In this document: piece after piece, positions 15,920 to 24,821 of the stretch | How the letters are laid out: the number at the start of each line of letters is the position of its first letter | Numbering within the stretch: position 1 is the first letter of the stretch | Source: Sphingomonas citricola | GTDB lineage: Bacteria > Pseudomonadota > Alphaproteobacteria > Sphingomonadales > Sphingomonadaceae | Direction of reading: 5' to 3' | Assembly: GCF_019429535.1 (NCBI RefSeq) | Contig: NZ_JAHXZM010000004.1 | Span: forward strand, 62,001-126,000 | DNA length: 64,000 nt | Program-made: the position numbers and the translations under genes | The notes under the pieces: generated by a model | Told to the model about the DNA's origin: nothing | Database searches by the model: none | Seen by the model: only the letters and a program-made list of their open reading frames with translations

Positions 15920-18040
15920 ATGAAGGTCGTGAACGCGGCTGAGCCCGAAACCCGCCTGGGCGATCTGATCCGGTCGGTTCGCGACGTGTTGCGCCGGCGC
16001 CTGTGGGTACTGCTGGCGATCACGGCCGCGATCACGATCATCGGCGTCGTGCTGACGCTGCGGATCACGCCGACCTATCAGGGCGTGACGCGGCTTCAGA
16101 TCGACCCGAGCCGCAATCCGCTCGCGCGAAGCGCGGGCGAAGCGCAGGCGCAGCTGGCGAGCGAGGCGCTGGAGACCGAGGTGTCGGTGATCCGCTCGCT
16201 CGATCTCGCCCGCGTCGTGGTCAAGCGGCTCAACCTCATCAACGATCCCGAATTCGGCGGCGGGCCGACCCCTGAGGGTCAGCCGGCGCTGTCGCCCGAG
16301 GCGAAGCTCGACGTGGTCGCGCGCGGCGTGAACAATCACCTCGACGCGTCGCGCGACAAGCTGACCTACATCATCGTCATCCGCTTCAATTCGCAGTCGG
16401 CCACCAAGGCGGCGCGCATCGCCAACACTTTCGCCGCCGCCTATCTCGACACAAAGGTCGGCAACAAGATCGGCACGGCCGAGCGCCAGACGCAGTGGTA
16501 CCAGCGTCGCCAGAACGAACTCGCCGCGGAAATCCGTGCCGCCGACGAGCGTGTCGCGCAGTTCCAGGCGCAGACCGGCATCGTTCGCGGCACGTCGAAC
16601 CAGCAGGGCACGATCGTCGACCAGCAGGTCGCGCCGCTGTCGCTCCAGCTCGCGAGCGCCGAGTCCTTCGCCGCCGAGGCCCGCGCCAAGGAGCAGTCGG
16701 CACGCCAGCAGGTACGCCGCGGCACGCTCGACACCATCTCCGATGTCCGGCAGTCCGCGACGATCCAGGACCTGCGCCGCCAGCGCGCGACGCTGTCGCA
16801 GACGCTGGAAGACGTGCGTGGCCGCTACGGCGAGCGGCACCCCGATTTCATCAAGGTGCGCGATCAGGTGGCGGGGCTCGACGCCGAGTTGAAGAAGGAA
16901 ATGACGCGGGTCGTCAGTTCGCTCGATGCCGATGCGGGAGCAGCCGAAGCACGCGCCGCCAGCCTGCGCGCCTCGATGAACCAGCTTGAGCAGAAGCAGG
17001 GCGCGAACGCGCGTGCCTCGGTGATGGCGGCGAGCCTGCAGCGCGACGCAGACAGCAAGCACGACGCGTACGAGAAGCTCGCCGCGCTGGCACTCGAATC
17101 GCGCCAGGCGGCGCAGAACTCGATCGCGCAGGCGCAGATCATCGACAATGCCGAGCCGTCGCAGGCGCCGAGCTGGCCCAATCGTCCGCTGCTGTTCGTC
17201 CTGTCGCTGATCGCCGGTCTGGGCGTCGGTGTCGCCGTCATCGTCACGCAGGAGTTGATGATCACGGGCTTGCGCAGCATCGACGAGGTCGAGGCGGAAC
17301 TGGGCGTGCCGCTCATCGCGGCGATCCCGAGCGTCAAGCAGGAACGCCCCGCCGACATCGTCGTCGACAAGCCGACGTCGCAATATGCCGAAGCGCTGCG
17401 CAACGCGCGCGCTTCGCTGCTGGGCGTCCGCGGGCAGGCGCGCCCGAAGGTCATCGCGCTCACCTCCGCGCTGCCGAGCGAGGGCAAGACGACCACCGCG
17501 CTCGCGCTCGCGCGGGTGATGGCGATGAACGGCGACCGGACGATCATCGTCGATGCCGACGTTCGCCGCGCGCAGTTGCGGATGATCACGCCCACCGCCC
17601 CCGACGGCAAGGGGCTGGTCGAGCTGCTCCACGGGGAGGTCGAGCTCGACACGGTGATCGAGGCGAGCGGTGTCGACAATCTCGACCAGATCGTCATCCA
17701 CAAGCCGTATTTCTCCTCCGAGAACCTGTTCGGCAACGACCTGATGCCGAAGATACTCGAGGAATTGTCCGAACGCTACGACACGATCATCCTCGATCTG
17801 CCGCCGCTCGTCGGGCTCGCCGACGGCCGCTTCCTCGCCGCGCTGGCCGATGCGGTCACGCTGGTCATCAAGTGGAACAAGACGCCCAAGCACGCGGTCG
17901 TGTCAGCGGCATCGTGGCTGAAGGGTGACGGCGCCAACCTGGTCGGTTCGATGTACACGATGGTGGACACGAGCTCGCAGAGCGTCGGATCCTATTATTA
18001 TTATTCGAAGCAATACGCCGATTATTATCAGGAGGCGTGA
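15920..18040 (+). CDS. Polysaccharide co-polymerase / BY-type tyrosine autokinase (Wzc-like), second copy
   Basis: At 706 residues this is the single-polypeptide proteobacterial form. The first helix is near residues 30-51 (LWVLLAITAAITIIGVVLTL), followed by a Wzz domain, a long coiled coil, a second helix near 423-447 after PSWPNRP, and a kinase domain. Walker A (TSALPSEGKTTT), A-prime (TIIVDADVRRA) and B (DTIILDLPPLVGLAD) are intact. The tail (SYYYYSKQYADYYQEA) has seven tyrosines for autophosphorylation. AGGAAAA lies about 12 bases upstream of the start. It ends the plus-strand export operon; the next gene is on the opposite strand after a 49-base gap. Confidence 0.95.
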   Translation: MKVVNAAEPETRLGDLIRSVRDVLRRRLWVLLAITAAITIIGVVLTLRITPTYQGVTRLQIDPSRNPLARSAGEAQAQLASEALETEVSVIRSLDLARVVVKRLNLINDPEFGGGPTPEGQPALSPEAKLDVVARGVNNHLDASRDKLTYIIVIRFNSQSATKAARIANTFAAAYLDTKVGNKIGTAERQTQWYQRRQNELAAEIRAADERVAQFQAQTGIVRGTSNQQGTIVDQQVAPLSLQLASAESFAAEARAKEQSARQQVRRGTLDTISDVRQSATIQDLRRQRATLSQTLEDVRGRYGERHPDFIKVRDQVAGLDAELKKEMTRVVSSLDADAGAAEARAASLRASMNQLEQKQGANARASVMAASLQRDADSKHDAYEKLAALALESRQAAQNSIAQAQIIDNAEPSQAPSWPNRPLLFVLSLIAGLGVGVAVIVTQELMITGLRSIDEVEAELGVPLIAAIPSVKQERPADIVVDKPTSQYAEALRNARASLLGVRGQARPKVIALTSALPSEGKTTTALALARVMAMNGDRTIIVDADVRRAQLRMITPTAPDGKGLVELLHGEVELDTVIEASGVDNLDQIVIHKPYFSSENLFGNDLMPKILEELSERYDTIILDLPPLVGLADGRFLAALADAVTLVIKWNKTPKHAVVSAASWLKGDGANLVGSMYTMVDTSSQSVGSYYYYSKQYADYYQEA

Positions 18041-18089
18041 TGCATGCCCCGGCGGCGAGGCGATCCTCGCCGCCGCCTGAGCGCGTCAA

Positions 18090-18977
18090 TCAGGCGTCTG
18101 CCGTAGCGCGCGCGAGCGGGCCCCAATGCTGCTCGACCAGATCGCGCGTGGCGCGGATGTGGCGCCCGCTCGACGCGCCGAACACGATGCTCTCCACGTT
18201 CGGCTGCGCGCAGACCCAGGCGATCGCCTCGTCCGCGGGCAATGCGCCCGAGGCGAAGACCGACATCGCGATGCAGCGGCAGCGATAGCGACGCAGCGCC
18301 GCACCGATCGCGTCGCCACCACCCATCCGGAAACCGCGCGCATTGAGGCTCGTGCAGACGATCGGGTCGGTGATGCCGAGCCGATCGAGCACGGGCAGCA
18401 GCCGCGGCAGGTTCATCGTCACATAGCCCGCCTGCGCCCCGTAACGCGCGCGGACGTGGCGGTCGAAGATCGCGAAAGCGTCATGCGCGCCGAGCCCGAG
18501 CAGCAGGTCGACCATGTTGTTCTGGAGGAAGACGACCGGGGTCGTGAGGCGATCGAACATCGCCATCTCCGCGTCGACCAGCACGGTTGCGAGATGATCG
18601 ATGTCGCCGCGCACGAGCGAGAGCCCGCCGCGCATCAGGCGACCGACCCCGCCCTCCCCCGGAACGAACCGCTGGAGCGCGCCGAGCATGCCATCCTCGG
18701 TCACCGCATTGGCGTATTTGTGCGCGTAGGGCATCGCGGGATAGAAGACGAAATCGCGATACGCGCCCGGATGCGCACGCACGTGCGCGGCGACGCGCGC
18801 GATCCGGTCGTGCGTCGTGCACATGAACCCGGTGATGCCTTCCGCCACCGCGGCGTCGAGCACGTCGATCACCGCGGCGTCGTCCTGGAACTGGATCGCC
18901 TGCGCGCGGGCGCGCTCCTCCGACATGTGGTTGATGCCGAAGAATTGATTGTCGCCGAGGATCAGCCTGTTGAGCAT
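18090..18977 (-). CDS. Unassigned protein, possible TIM-barrel enzyme, in EPS operon
   Basis: The 295-residue soluble protein begins MLNRLILGDNQFFGINHMSE. It continues with alternating strand and helix units such as VIDVLDAAVAEGITGFMCT and DFVFYPAMPYAHKYANAV. The pattern and the late IVFGASSGRHI strand resemble a TIM-barrel of aldo-keto reductase or aldolase type, but I cannot place it in a named family and no catalytic tetrad can be assigned safely. It begins nine bases after the Gfo/Idh dehydrogenase gene, which suggests that the two act together on one sugar. It is the last gene of the ten-gene minus-strand EPS operon. Confidence 0.7.
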   Translation of the reverse strand: MLNRLILGDNQFFGINHMSEERARAQAIQFQDDAAVIDVLDAAVAEGITGFMCTTHDRIARVAAHVRAHPGAYRDFVFYPAMPYAHKYANAVTEDGMLGALQRFVPGEGGVGRLMRGGLSLVRGDIDHLATVLVDAEMAMFDRLTTPVVFLQNNMVDLLLGLGAHDAFAIFDRHVRARYGAQAGYVTMNLPRLLPVLDRLGITDPIVCTSLNARGFRMGGGDAIGAALRRYRCRCIAMSVFASGALPADEAIAWVCAQPNVESIVFGASSGRHIRATRDLVEQHWGPLARATADA

Positions 18978-18985
18978 CGCGGGGC

Positions 18986-20083
18986 TCAGCGCGCGAAGAG
19001 CGAGCGGCGGCGACGCGCCGGGGCGGCCGGTGCCGCTGCCGCTGCCGCCGGCGCTACCGATCGGCGCGGCGCGGTCGCATTGGCGGTCAGCAGCGCGAGC
19101 ACGCGGTCGGTCACCGCGGCGGAGGCGAAATCGTTGAGGGCCGGAAGCGTCCGCCCCGCGACGCGCGCGACGAAATGCTCGAATTGCGCGGCATATTCCT
19201 CGCCGCGGATGTAGAAGCCGACGGGTTCGGTCAGGTCGGTGATGTAGCGCGTGTTCCAGCCGACGCGGTAGCCATCGGGCAGGTTCGCATTGCGTCGCGC
19301 GAACAGCCGCACCTCCTGCCGGTCGGCGTAGAGATGGCCGTGACTGCCCCAGATGTTGACGCGCGTCGACATCTTGCGCTGCGATTCGTCGCTCCAGTCG
19401 ACGGTCAGCTGCGCCGTCCGCCCGGCATCGAAGAACAAAGTCGCGTGGACCTGATCCTCGGTGTCGCGCGAGAAAACACGCGTCAGCGCGGTGCCGCCGA
19501 CGCTGCGCGGCTCGCCCAGATACCAGGCGAGCAGGTCGATCGGATGGGTGGCATAGTCGAACAGGCACCCCCCGCCCTGCGCGCGGCGCGTGCGCCACGT
19601 CGTGCCGCTGTCGCGCAGCACGACCGGCCCGCGCGCCTCGGCCGAGGCATGGCTGATCGCACCGATCACGCCTGCGTCGAGCAGACGCCTGATCTCACGG
19701 AACGTGCCCATAAAGCGGTGATGGTAGCCGACCTGATTGACCAGCCCGCGCGCGGCGGCGAGCGCGACCAGCGCGGCGCTGTCGTCGGGTGACAGCGTCA
19801 GCGGCTTCTCGCAGAAGACGTGGATGCCGCGCTCCAGCGCCGCACGCGCCATCGCGACGTGCAGGTGCGAGGGCGTCGCGATCACGACCGCGTCGGGCGC
19901 GGCGGTGTCGAGCATCACGCGATAGTCGGAGAAGGTCGGGTGATCGGTCTGGTGGCGCAGCAGCCCGAGCAGATACGTCGCGGGATCGCACACGCCGACG
20001 ATCTCGACCCCGTCGACCTGCGCGATCTGCGCCAGGTGCGCGATCCCCATCTTCCCCAGTCCGGCGACCGCGATCCGCACCAT
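18986..20083 (-). CDS. Gfo/Idh/MocA-family NAD(P)-dependent sugar oxidoreductase
   Basis: The 365-residue enzyme has an N-terminal Rossmann fold (IAVAGLGKMGIAHLAQI) and the family motif CEKPLTL at about residue 95. A C-terminal alpha/beta domain contains YATHPIDLLAWYLG, where the conserved Asp-x-x-x-x-Trp and His lie. Members oxidise or epimerise sugars, often nucleotide-linked ones, using NAD or NADP. The final 40 residues are low-complexity (Ala, Pro, Arg) and unusual. GAGG lies just upstream of the ATG. In this operon a role in making an unusual EPS sugar is likely; the substrate is unknown. Confidence 0.92.
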   Translation of the reverse strand: MVRIAVAGLGKMGIAHLAQIAQVDGVEIVGVCDPATYLLGLLRHQTDHPTFSDYRVMLDTAAPDAVVIATPSHLHVAMARAALERGIHVFCEKPLTLSPDDSAALVALAAARGLVNQVGYHHRFMGTFREIRRLLDAGVIGAISHASAEARGPVVLRDSGTTWRTRRAQGGGCLFDYATHPIDLLAWYLGEPRSVGGTALTRVFSRDTEDQVHATLFFDAGRTAQLTVDWSDESQRKMSTRVNIWGSHGHLYADRQEVRLFARRNANLPDGYRVGWNTRYITDLTEPVGFYIRGEEYAAQFEHFVARVAGRTLPALNDFASAAVTDRVLALLTANATAPRRSVAPAAAAAAPAAPARRRRSLFAR

Positions 20084-20122
20084 TGTCCTCGCTCCCCTTC
20101 TTGTTATCGATGCGCCGGATCG

Positions 20123-21274
20123 TCAGGTCGGCGCGTGCGCGGCGAACAGCGCGCAATATTGGTCGGTCACGCGCTCCCACGAATAAGTGCGCGTGACGTG
20201 CTGCTGCTGCGCCCATGCCCGCGCGCGCAGCCACTCGGGCTCGTCGAGGGCACGGCGCAATTGCCGGCGCAGGTCGTCGGCGTCGCCGGCGGCGAAGTAG
20301 ATGCCGTGTTCCTCGAGCGCGTAGCGGTTCATCGCGATGTCGGAGCAGATGACCGGGGCGCCGACGAACGCGCTTTCCAGGATCACCGGCGACAAACCCT
20401 CCAGATCGGACGGCTGCACGTAGGCGAGGCAATCGCGCATGAGCGCGTGCACCTGCTCGCCGTAGAGATATCCCGGGGTCAGCACGCGCGGATCACCGCT
20501 GTCGCACACGCGCGCGGCATAATCGCTGCGCCCCGCAGCGCCGCCGATCAGCAGCAGCTTGACCCCGGTATCGAGCGTCGCGAACGCGGCGAGCAGATGG
20601 TGCAGCCCCTTGTCGGGGATGAAGCGCCCGACGAACAGCAGGTACCGCCCGCGCTCGACGCCGAGCCGCTCGAGCAGATCGGTGGCGTCGTCACGGGGTG
20701 CCGCGACATCGGCGCCGTAGGGGATCAGGTCGTAGCGGCGGCCGAAGCGCTCCGTGAAAGCCTCCCGCGCGTAGACGTTGTCGAATACCACCGCGTTGTG
20801 GACGTGGGCGGTCAGCCAGGTCGCCGCGCGCAGATATCGCCGCGCGAGCCGCGACCATTTCGGACGTTCCCATTCCTTGCCGTCCTCGGTCAGGATCGTC
20901 CGCTTTCCGAACATCCGCAGGATGAGCGCGAACGGACTGTTGCCGCCGTTCTGGATGTGCACGATGTCGGCGCGATCGTGCCGGATGATGTCGAAGGTGA
21001 CGCGCGCGGCGTGACACCAGGCCTCCAGCCCGGCCCGACGGAAGGTCCGCAGGTTGCGCAGCCGAACGCCGCGAAAATCGGTGCTCGGTGAGTAACGCTC
21101 GCCGCGGTAGCGCCGGTTATAGCCGGTGACGCAATGCCCGCGTGCCGCGATCCGCGGCAGCAGTTCGAGCACGAATTTGTCGGCCCCGGCGCTGCCGTCG
21201 CGTGGCGGCAGGCTGCGGAAGCCGAAGGATGCGATACGCAGCGGACGCGATGTCGCCGCCGCGCCGCCGTTCAT
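20123..21274 (-). CDS. Glycosyltransferase family 4
   Basis: The 383-residue GT-B enzyme starts with RIASFGFRSLPPRDGSAGAD, which resembles the DUF1972-type N-terminus seen in rhamnosyl- and related transferases. The donor domain shows RYLLFVGRFIPDKGLHHLLA and the acidic E-x7-E region in SDLEGLSPVILESAFVGAPV. I chose the ATG at 21274 because it overlaps the preceding stop (ATGA), as elsewhere in this operon; an ATG at 21289 would add five residues. It acts at the cytosolic face on the lipid-linked repeat unit. Donor and linkage are unknown. Confidence 0.92.
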   Translation of the reverse strand: MNGGAAATSRPLRIASFGFRSLPPRDGSAGADKFVLELLPRIAARGHCVTGYNRRYRGERYSPSTDFRGVRLRNLRTFRRAGLEAWCHAARVTFDIIRHDRADIVHIQNGGNSPFALILRMFGKRTILTEDGKEWERPKWSRLARRYLRAATWLTAHVHNAVVFDNVYAREAFTERFGRRYDLIPYGADVAAPRDDATDLLERLGVERGRYLLFVGRFIPDKGLHHLLAAFATLDTGVKLLLIGGAAGRSDYAARVCDSGDPRVLTPGYLYGEQVHALMRDCLAYVQPSDLEGLSPVILESAFVGAPVICSDIAMNRYALEEHGIYFAAGDADDLRRQLRRALDEPEWLRARAWAQQQHVTRTYSWERVTDQYCALFAAHAPT

Positions 21275-22206
21275 GCCGCGTGCACGCATTGACGCGCGGG
21301 AACCCTGAGCGGCGCGATCACGTCCGCGAATTGCTCGCGGACATATTCGGCGAGGCAGACGCGCCAGTCGCGCATGTGGTTCATGCCACGCAGCGCGAGC
21401 TTGTAATTGACCAATCGTTCGGATGCGGGACGCGGCGCGGGATATTCCGCGGCATAATGGTCCGAGCCGACCGGAACGACCTCAACCGTGGTGTCCAGGC
21501 CGAGCAATCGCACCAGCTCGCGCGCCACCTCAAGCCGGCTCGTTTCACCGCCGCATACCTGATTGTACAGGCCGTAATAGCGCGTCCCGATCATCCGTTC
21601 GATGTTGCGTGCGAAGTCGACGGTGTAGGTCGGTGTACCGAGCTTGTCGTCGACGACGTGGAGGCGACGCTCGCCCGCGATCAACTGTCGCACCAGCTTG
21701 CCGATGAATTTCTTGTCCTTGGCGAGCCCGCCGCCCATCATCCAGCCGGCGCGAAAGATGAAGTGCCGCGGGACGCAGCGCTGGACGTGTCGCTCGCCGA
21801 GGAATTTGCTGCGGCCGTAGACGCTGAGCGGATTGGGCTCGTCCCAGTCGTCGTAACTGTCCTTGCGGCCATCGAAGATACCGGCGGTCGAGATATAGAC
21901 CAGCGGGACCGCGTGCATGTCGGCGATCGTCGCGGCGTGTTCGACGCCCAGGGTGTTGGTGCGATACGCGTCGTCGACCGCCGTCTCGCAATATTCCAGG
22001 TCGGTATGTGCGGCGAGATGGATCAGGATGTCGGGTGCGAACGCGTCGACATGGTGACGGTAATCGGAAAAGTCGCGAACGTCACAGTGGTGGACCCAGT
22101 CGTCCCGATCCACGACATCCCCGATCGCAAGATCGTGCCGCGATCGAAGCGCATGATAGACTGCATCGCCCAACATCCCCCCGCCGCCCGCGACGTAGAT
22201 TCGCAT
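21271..22206 (-). CDS. RmlD-like NAD(P)-dependent sugar-nucleotide reductase (SDR extended)
   Basis: The 311-residue protein has the Rossmann motif GGGGMLG, a serine/threonine region (YISTAGIFDG), the catalytic YGRSK and the PTYTVDFARNIERM segment. This set is typical of dTDP-4-dehydrorhamnose reductase and its relatives. RmlD itself makes dTDP-L-rhamnose, but RmlA, RmlB and RmlC are not in this window, so the true substrate could be another 4-keto sugar nucleotide. The spacing to the next gene is an ATGA overlap. A gap of 57 bases separates it from the GT4 gene upstream, without a recognisable terminator. Confidence 0.88.
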   Translation of the reverse strand: MRIYVAGGGGMLGDAVYHALRSRHDLAIGDVVDRDDWVHHCDVRDFSDYRHHVDAFAPDILIHLAAHTDLEYCETAVDDAYRTNTLGVEHAATIADMHAVPLVYISTAGIFDGRKDSYDDWDEPNPLSVYGRSKFLGERHVQRCVPRHFIFRAGWMMGGGLAKDKKFIGKLVRQLIAGERRLHVVDDKLGTPTYTVDFARNIERMIGTRYYGLYNQVCGGETSRLEVARELVRLLGLDTTVEVVPVGSDHYAAEYPAPRPASERLVNYKLALRGMNHMRDWRVCLAEYVREQFADVIAPLRVPARQCVHAA

Positions 22207-22263
22207 GCGCCCGCCCCGTCCATGTGATCTTTGGAAATAATTATGAACGGAAATTAATCATCG

Positions 22264-23532
22264 TCAATTGCGCAATTGTCGTATCTGGCGGGATTTACTT
22301 ACAGTTGTCGAATCACCGCGTATCTCGTCGTAGAGCTCATTCATTGCGTTGAAATAGCGGTCCGTCGAGAAGCGCCGTTGGACAAGTGCTGCGGCGCGCG
22401 CGCCCATGTCGCGCAGGACCGAGGGGTCGATAGCCCATGCGTGTCGCAACGTGGCCGCAAGTGCATCGACGTCACCGCTGGGAAACAGCCAGCCGGTTTC
22501 ACCCTCGTCGATCAGTTCGGTGATCCCGCCGATGCGTGCGCCGATCACGACCTTCCCATGTGCGAAGGCCTCGAGCACGCTTTTGGGCGCGTTCTCGTAC
22601 CATTCGGACGGCAGCACGCAGACGCGCGCGTGACGGATGATGCGGGACAGGGCCTCGCCGCTACAATGGCCGTGGAAGGTGACGGTCGCGCCGACATCGG
22701 CCGCCAGCGCGCGCAGGCGATCCTCCTCCGGGCCTTCGCCGACCAGGTGAAGCGCGATGCCTGCACGGGCGGCGGCGCGGATCAGCGTCGATACGCCTTT
22801 CTCGAACGACAGACGGCCGAAATAGCAGGCGTATTCACCAACCGGCGGGATGTCGGTCAGCGCGGGCAGACTGACGCTGTTGGGGATGTAGGCCAATTGC
22901 TCGCGCGGCCAACCCCAGGCGACGTGCTGGTCGAGGTAGAAGCGGCTTGGGCAGACGATACGGTCGACGTGGCGTCGGTACGCGCCGGTCCAGCGATGGA
23001 TCGCGGATTCGAGCGCGATCAGCCCCGAGAGTGCGAGTGAGCCGTGCATGCAGCGCTTCATCGCGCAGTTGTGCACCGCGTTCGGGCGGCACGACTCGCA
23101 GATGCCGTTTCCGTCGTGCATCCGATACGCCGGGCACAGGAGTTTCAGGTCGTGCACCGTCAGGACGACGCGGGTGCCGCGCCGCTGAAATTCGGCGAGG
23201 ATGTTGGCGCCGATGTGGTGGCGGATGTTGTGAACGTGCGCGATATCGGCCGGAAATTCGTCGAGCAGCCGGTTGATCGCGCGGGCGTGGCTGCGCGAGT
23301 GGATCACCTGCTTCGCGATCGCCAGCTTGCGCGTCAGCGGGTAATCGTGCCCCAGTTCGATCTCGTCGACGAAGAAGCGCGACCAGGGTGTCTGTTCATT
23401 GCGCGGATGGTGCATCGCGAACCAGCCGCAATGCCAGCCCGAGGCCGCGAACATCGCGCCGTGATCGAAATAGACCGCGTCGGCGCCGCCACGGCGATAA
23501 TGATAGGTGTTGACGTTCAGCAGCCGGCGCAT
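22264..23532 (-). CDS. Glycosyltransferase family 4
   Basis: This 422-residue GT-B enzyme begins MRRLLNVNTYHYRRGGADAV with the glycine-rich acceptor loop. The donor half has YACYFGRLSFEKGVSTLIRA and the E-x7-E-like motif in PSEWYENAPKSVLEAFAHGK. A cysteine-rich patch (GICESCRPNAVHNCAMKRC) lies at about residues 145-165. This patch, with four to five Cys in about 25 residues, is found in a subset of EPS and capsule GT4 proteins and may bind metal. The start overlaps the end of the flippase gene by 16 bases. Confidence 0.93.
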   Translation of the reverse strand: MRRLLNVNTYHYRRGGADAVYFDHGAMFAASGWHCGWFAMHHPRNEQTPWSRFFVDEIELGHDYPLTRKLAIAKQVIHSRSHARAINRLLDEFPADIAHVHNIRHHIGANILAEFQRRGTRVVLTVHDLKLLCPAYRMHDGNGICESCRPNAVHNCAMKRCMHGSLALSGLIALESAIHRWTGAYRRHVDRIVCPSRFYLDQHVAWGWPREQLAYIPNSVSLPALTDIPPVGEYACYFGRLSFEKGVSTLIRAAARAGIALHLVGEGPEEDRLRALAADVGATVTFHGHCSGEALSRIIRHARVCVLPSEWYENAPKSVLEAFAHGKVVIGARIGGITELIDEGETGWLFPSGDVDALAATLRHAWAIDPSVLRDMGARAAALVQRRFSTDRYFNAMNELYDEIRGDSTTVSKSRQIRQLRN

Positions 23533-24821
23533 GCGCGTTGCTCCTTTCCCGCACGCACGGCGCGCGCGAGGACGATACCCTCGACGGCCAGCAGCAACGC
23601 TTCGCTCAGCAGGGGCGCCCACAGGATCTGGGCGACATATCCGCGCTGCGCGGCGCAGAACGTCCATCCCAGTACCGGCATTACCAACACGGCGAGCGCG
23701 ATCGCGGGGGCGCGAAAGATGCCGAGCGCGTTCAGCAGCATCGCGCCCGGCAGCCGGACGATGTTGACCGTGGCGACGAGCAGCGACAACGTCGTCACCT
23801 GCCACAGCAGCGCGCCATCGTCGTACTTCGCGAACAGATATGCGTGGACCTGCCCCCACCCCAGCGACACCGCACCCGCGAGCAGCGTGCCGATCAGCAG
23901 CGCCGCCGCGCCGGCGGCGGCGTAAAGCGTGAGCGCGGCGCGCACGCGTCCGGCATGAATGAGCGCGGCGAACTCGGCGCGCAGGAACGCCTGCGCGGTC
24001 AGCGCGACGAGGCGAAGCGGTGCGAGCAGCGCCGCGGGCGCGGCGACGGTCGCGAGCGCGACGAGCGATCCCGGACTGGCGAGCGCGAGATTGGGGCTGA
24101 GCATCACCGCGGTGGACAAGGCGATCGTCACTACCGACCAGCGCACGCGCGGAAGGTGTCGACGATAGGCGAGCGCGGCGCGCCGCCACTGCGCGAAGCT
24201 GGTCGCGCGCATGCCGTGGCTGCGTCCCAGCGCCGCGACGTTGGCCAGCGCGAGCAGCAACAGCAGCGGCGCGAGCCGATCGTCGTGTCGCAGGACGAGC
24301 AATCCCGCCGTCGCGACGACGACGTACACCGCGTCACCGCGCAAGGCTTCGGTCGGCCGCCTGAGCGCGAAGCCGCGCGCGCGCACGTATCCGCGGTACG
24401 TCGCGGCGGCGGTATAGGCGCATCCCGCCAGGACGACCGCGACGGGCAGGCGAAGCGCGACCAACGTGGCGATCGTGACCGGCAGCAACAGCAGCAGCGC
24501 GAGCGACATCATCCGGTCGAACACACCCGCCGCGGCGCGCAACGACGCAGGGCTGGTCGAGCGCGGAAAGGCATAGGCCATCTGCTGCGCGAACCCGGCG
24601 GTGACGATGGCGGCGGCGATCGCCTGCAGCGTCGTCATCACGGCCCAGGCGCCGAAGGCCACGGGAGGAAGTCGCCGCACCAGCACGATGCCGAGCAGGA
24701 AGTTGAAGCCGCTGAGCAGCGCCGTCGCCGCACCCGCCGAGGCGAGCCGCGTGGCGAGCGCCGCCACCTCGCCCCGCACCGGTACGACCGCGATCGCTCG
24801 GGACGCGCGCGCCGCCGTCAT
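23517..24821 (-). CDS. Wzx-like polysaccharide flippase
   Basis: The 434-residue integral membrane protein has about twelve hydrophobic helices and the arrangement of the PST/MVF flippase family. The first pair covers GAATALLSGFNFLLGIVLVR, followed by PVAFGAWAVMTTLQAIAAAIV, a common Wzx N-terminal pattern. Flippases move the lipid-linked repeat unit to the periplasmic face for polymerisation. The ATG at 24821 overlaps the upstream stop (ATGA). It is flanked by a GT2 gene, a Wzy-like polymerase gene and a GT4 gene, as expected for a complete Wzx/Wzy pathway. Confidence 0.88.
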   Translation of the reverse strand: MTAARASRAIAVVPVRGEVAALATRLASAGAATALLSGFNFLLGIVLVRRLPPVAFGAWAVMTTLQAIAAAIVTAGFAQQMAYAFPRSTSPASLRAAAGVFDRMMSLALLLLLPVTIATLVALRLPVAVVLAGCAYTAAATYRGYVRARGFALRRPTEALRGDAVYVVVATAGLLVLRHDDRLAPLLLLLALANVAALGRSHGMRATSFAQWRRAALAYRRHLPRVRWSVVTIALSTAVMLSPNLALASPGSLVALATVAAPAALLAPLRLVALTAQAFLRAEFAALIHAGRVRAALTLYAAAGAAALLIGTLLAGAVSLGWGQVHAYLFAKYDDGALLWQVTTLSLLVATVNIVRLPGAMLLNALGIFRAPAIALAVLVMPVLGWTFCAAQRGYVAQILWAPLLSEALLLAVEGIVLARAVRAGKEQRACAGC

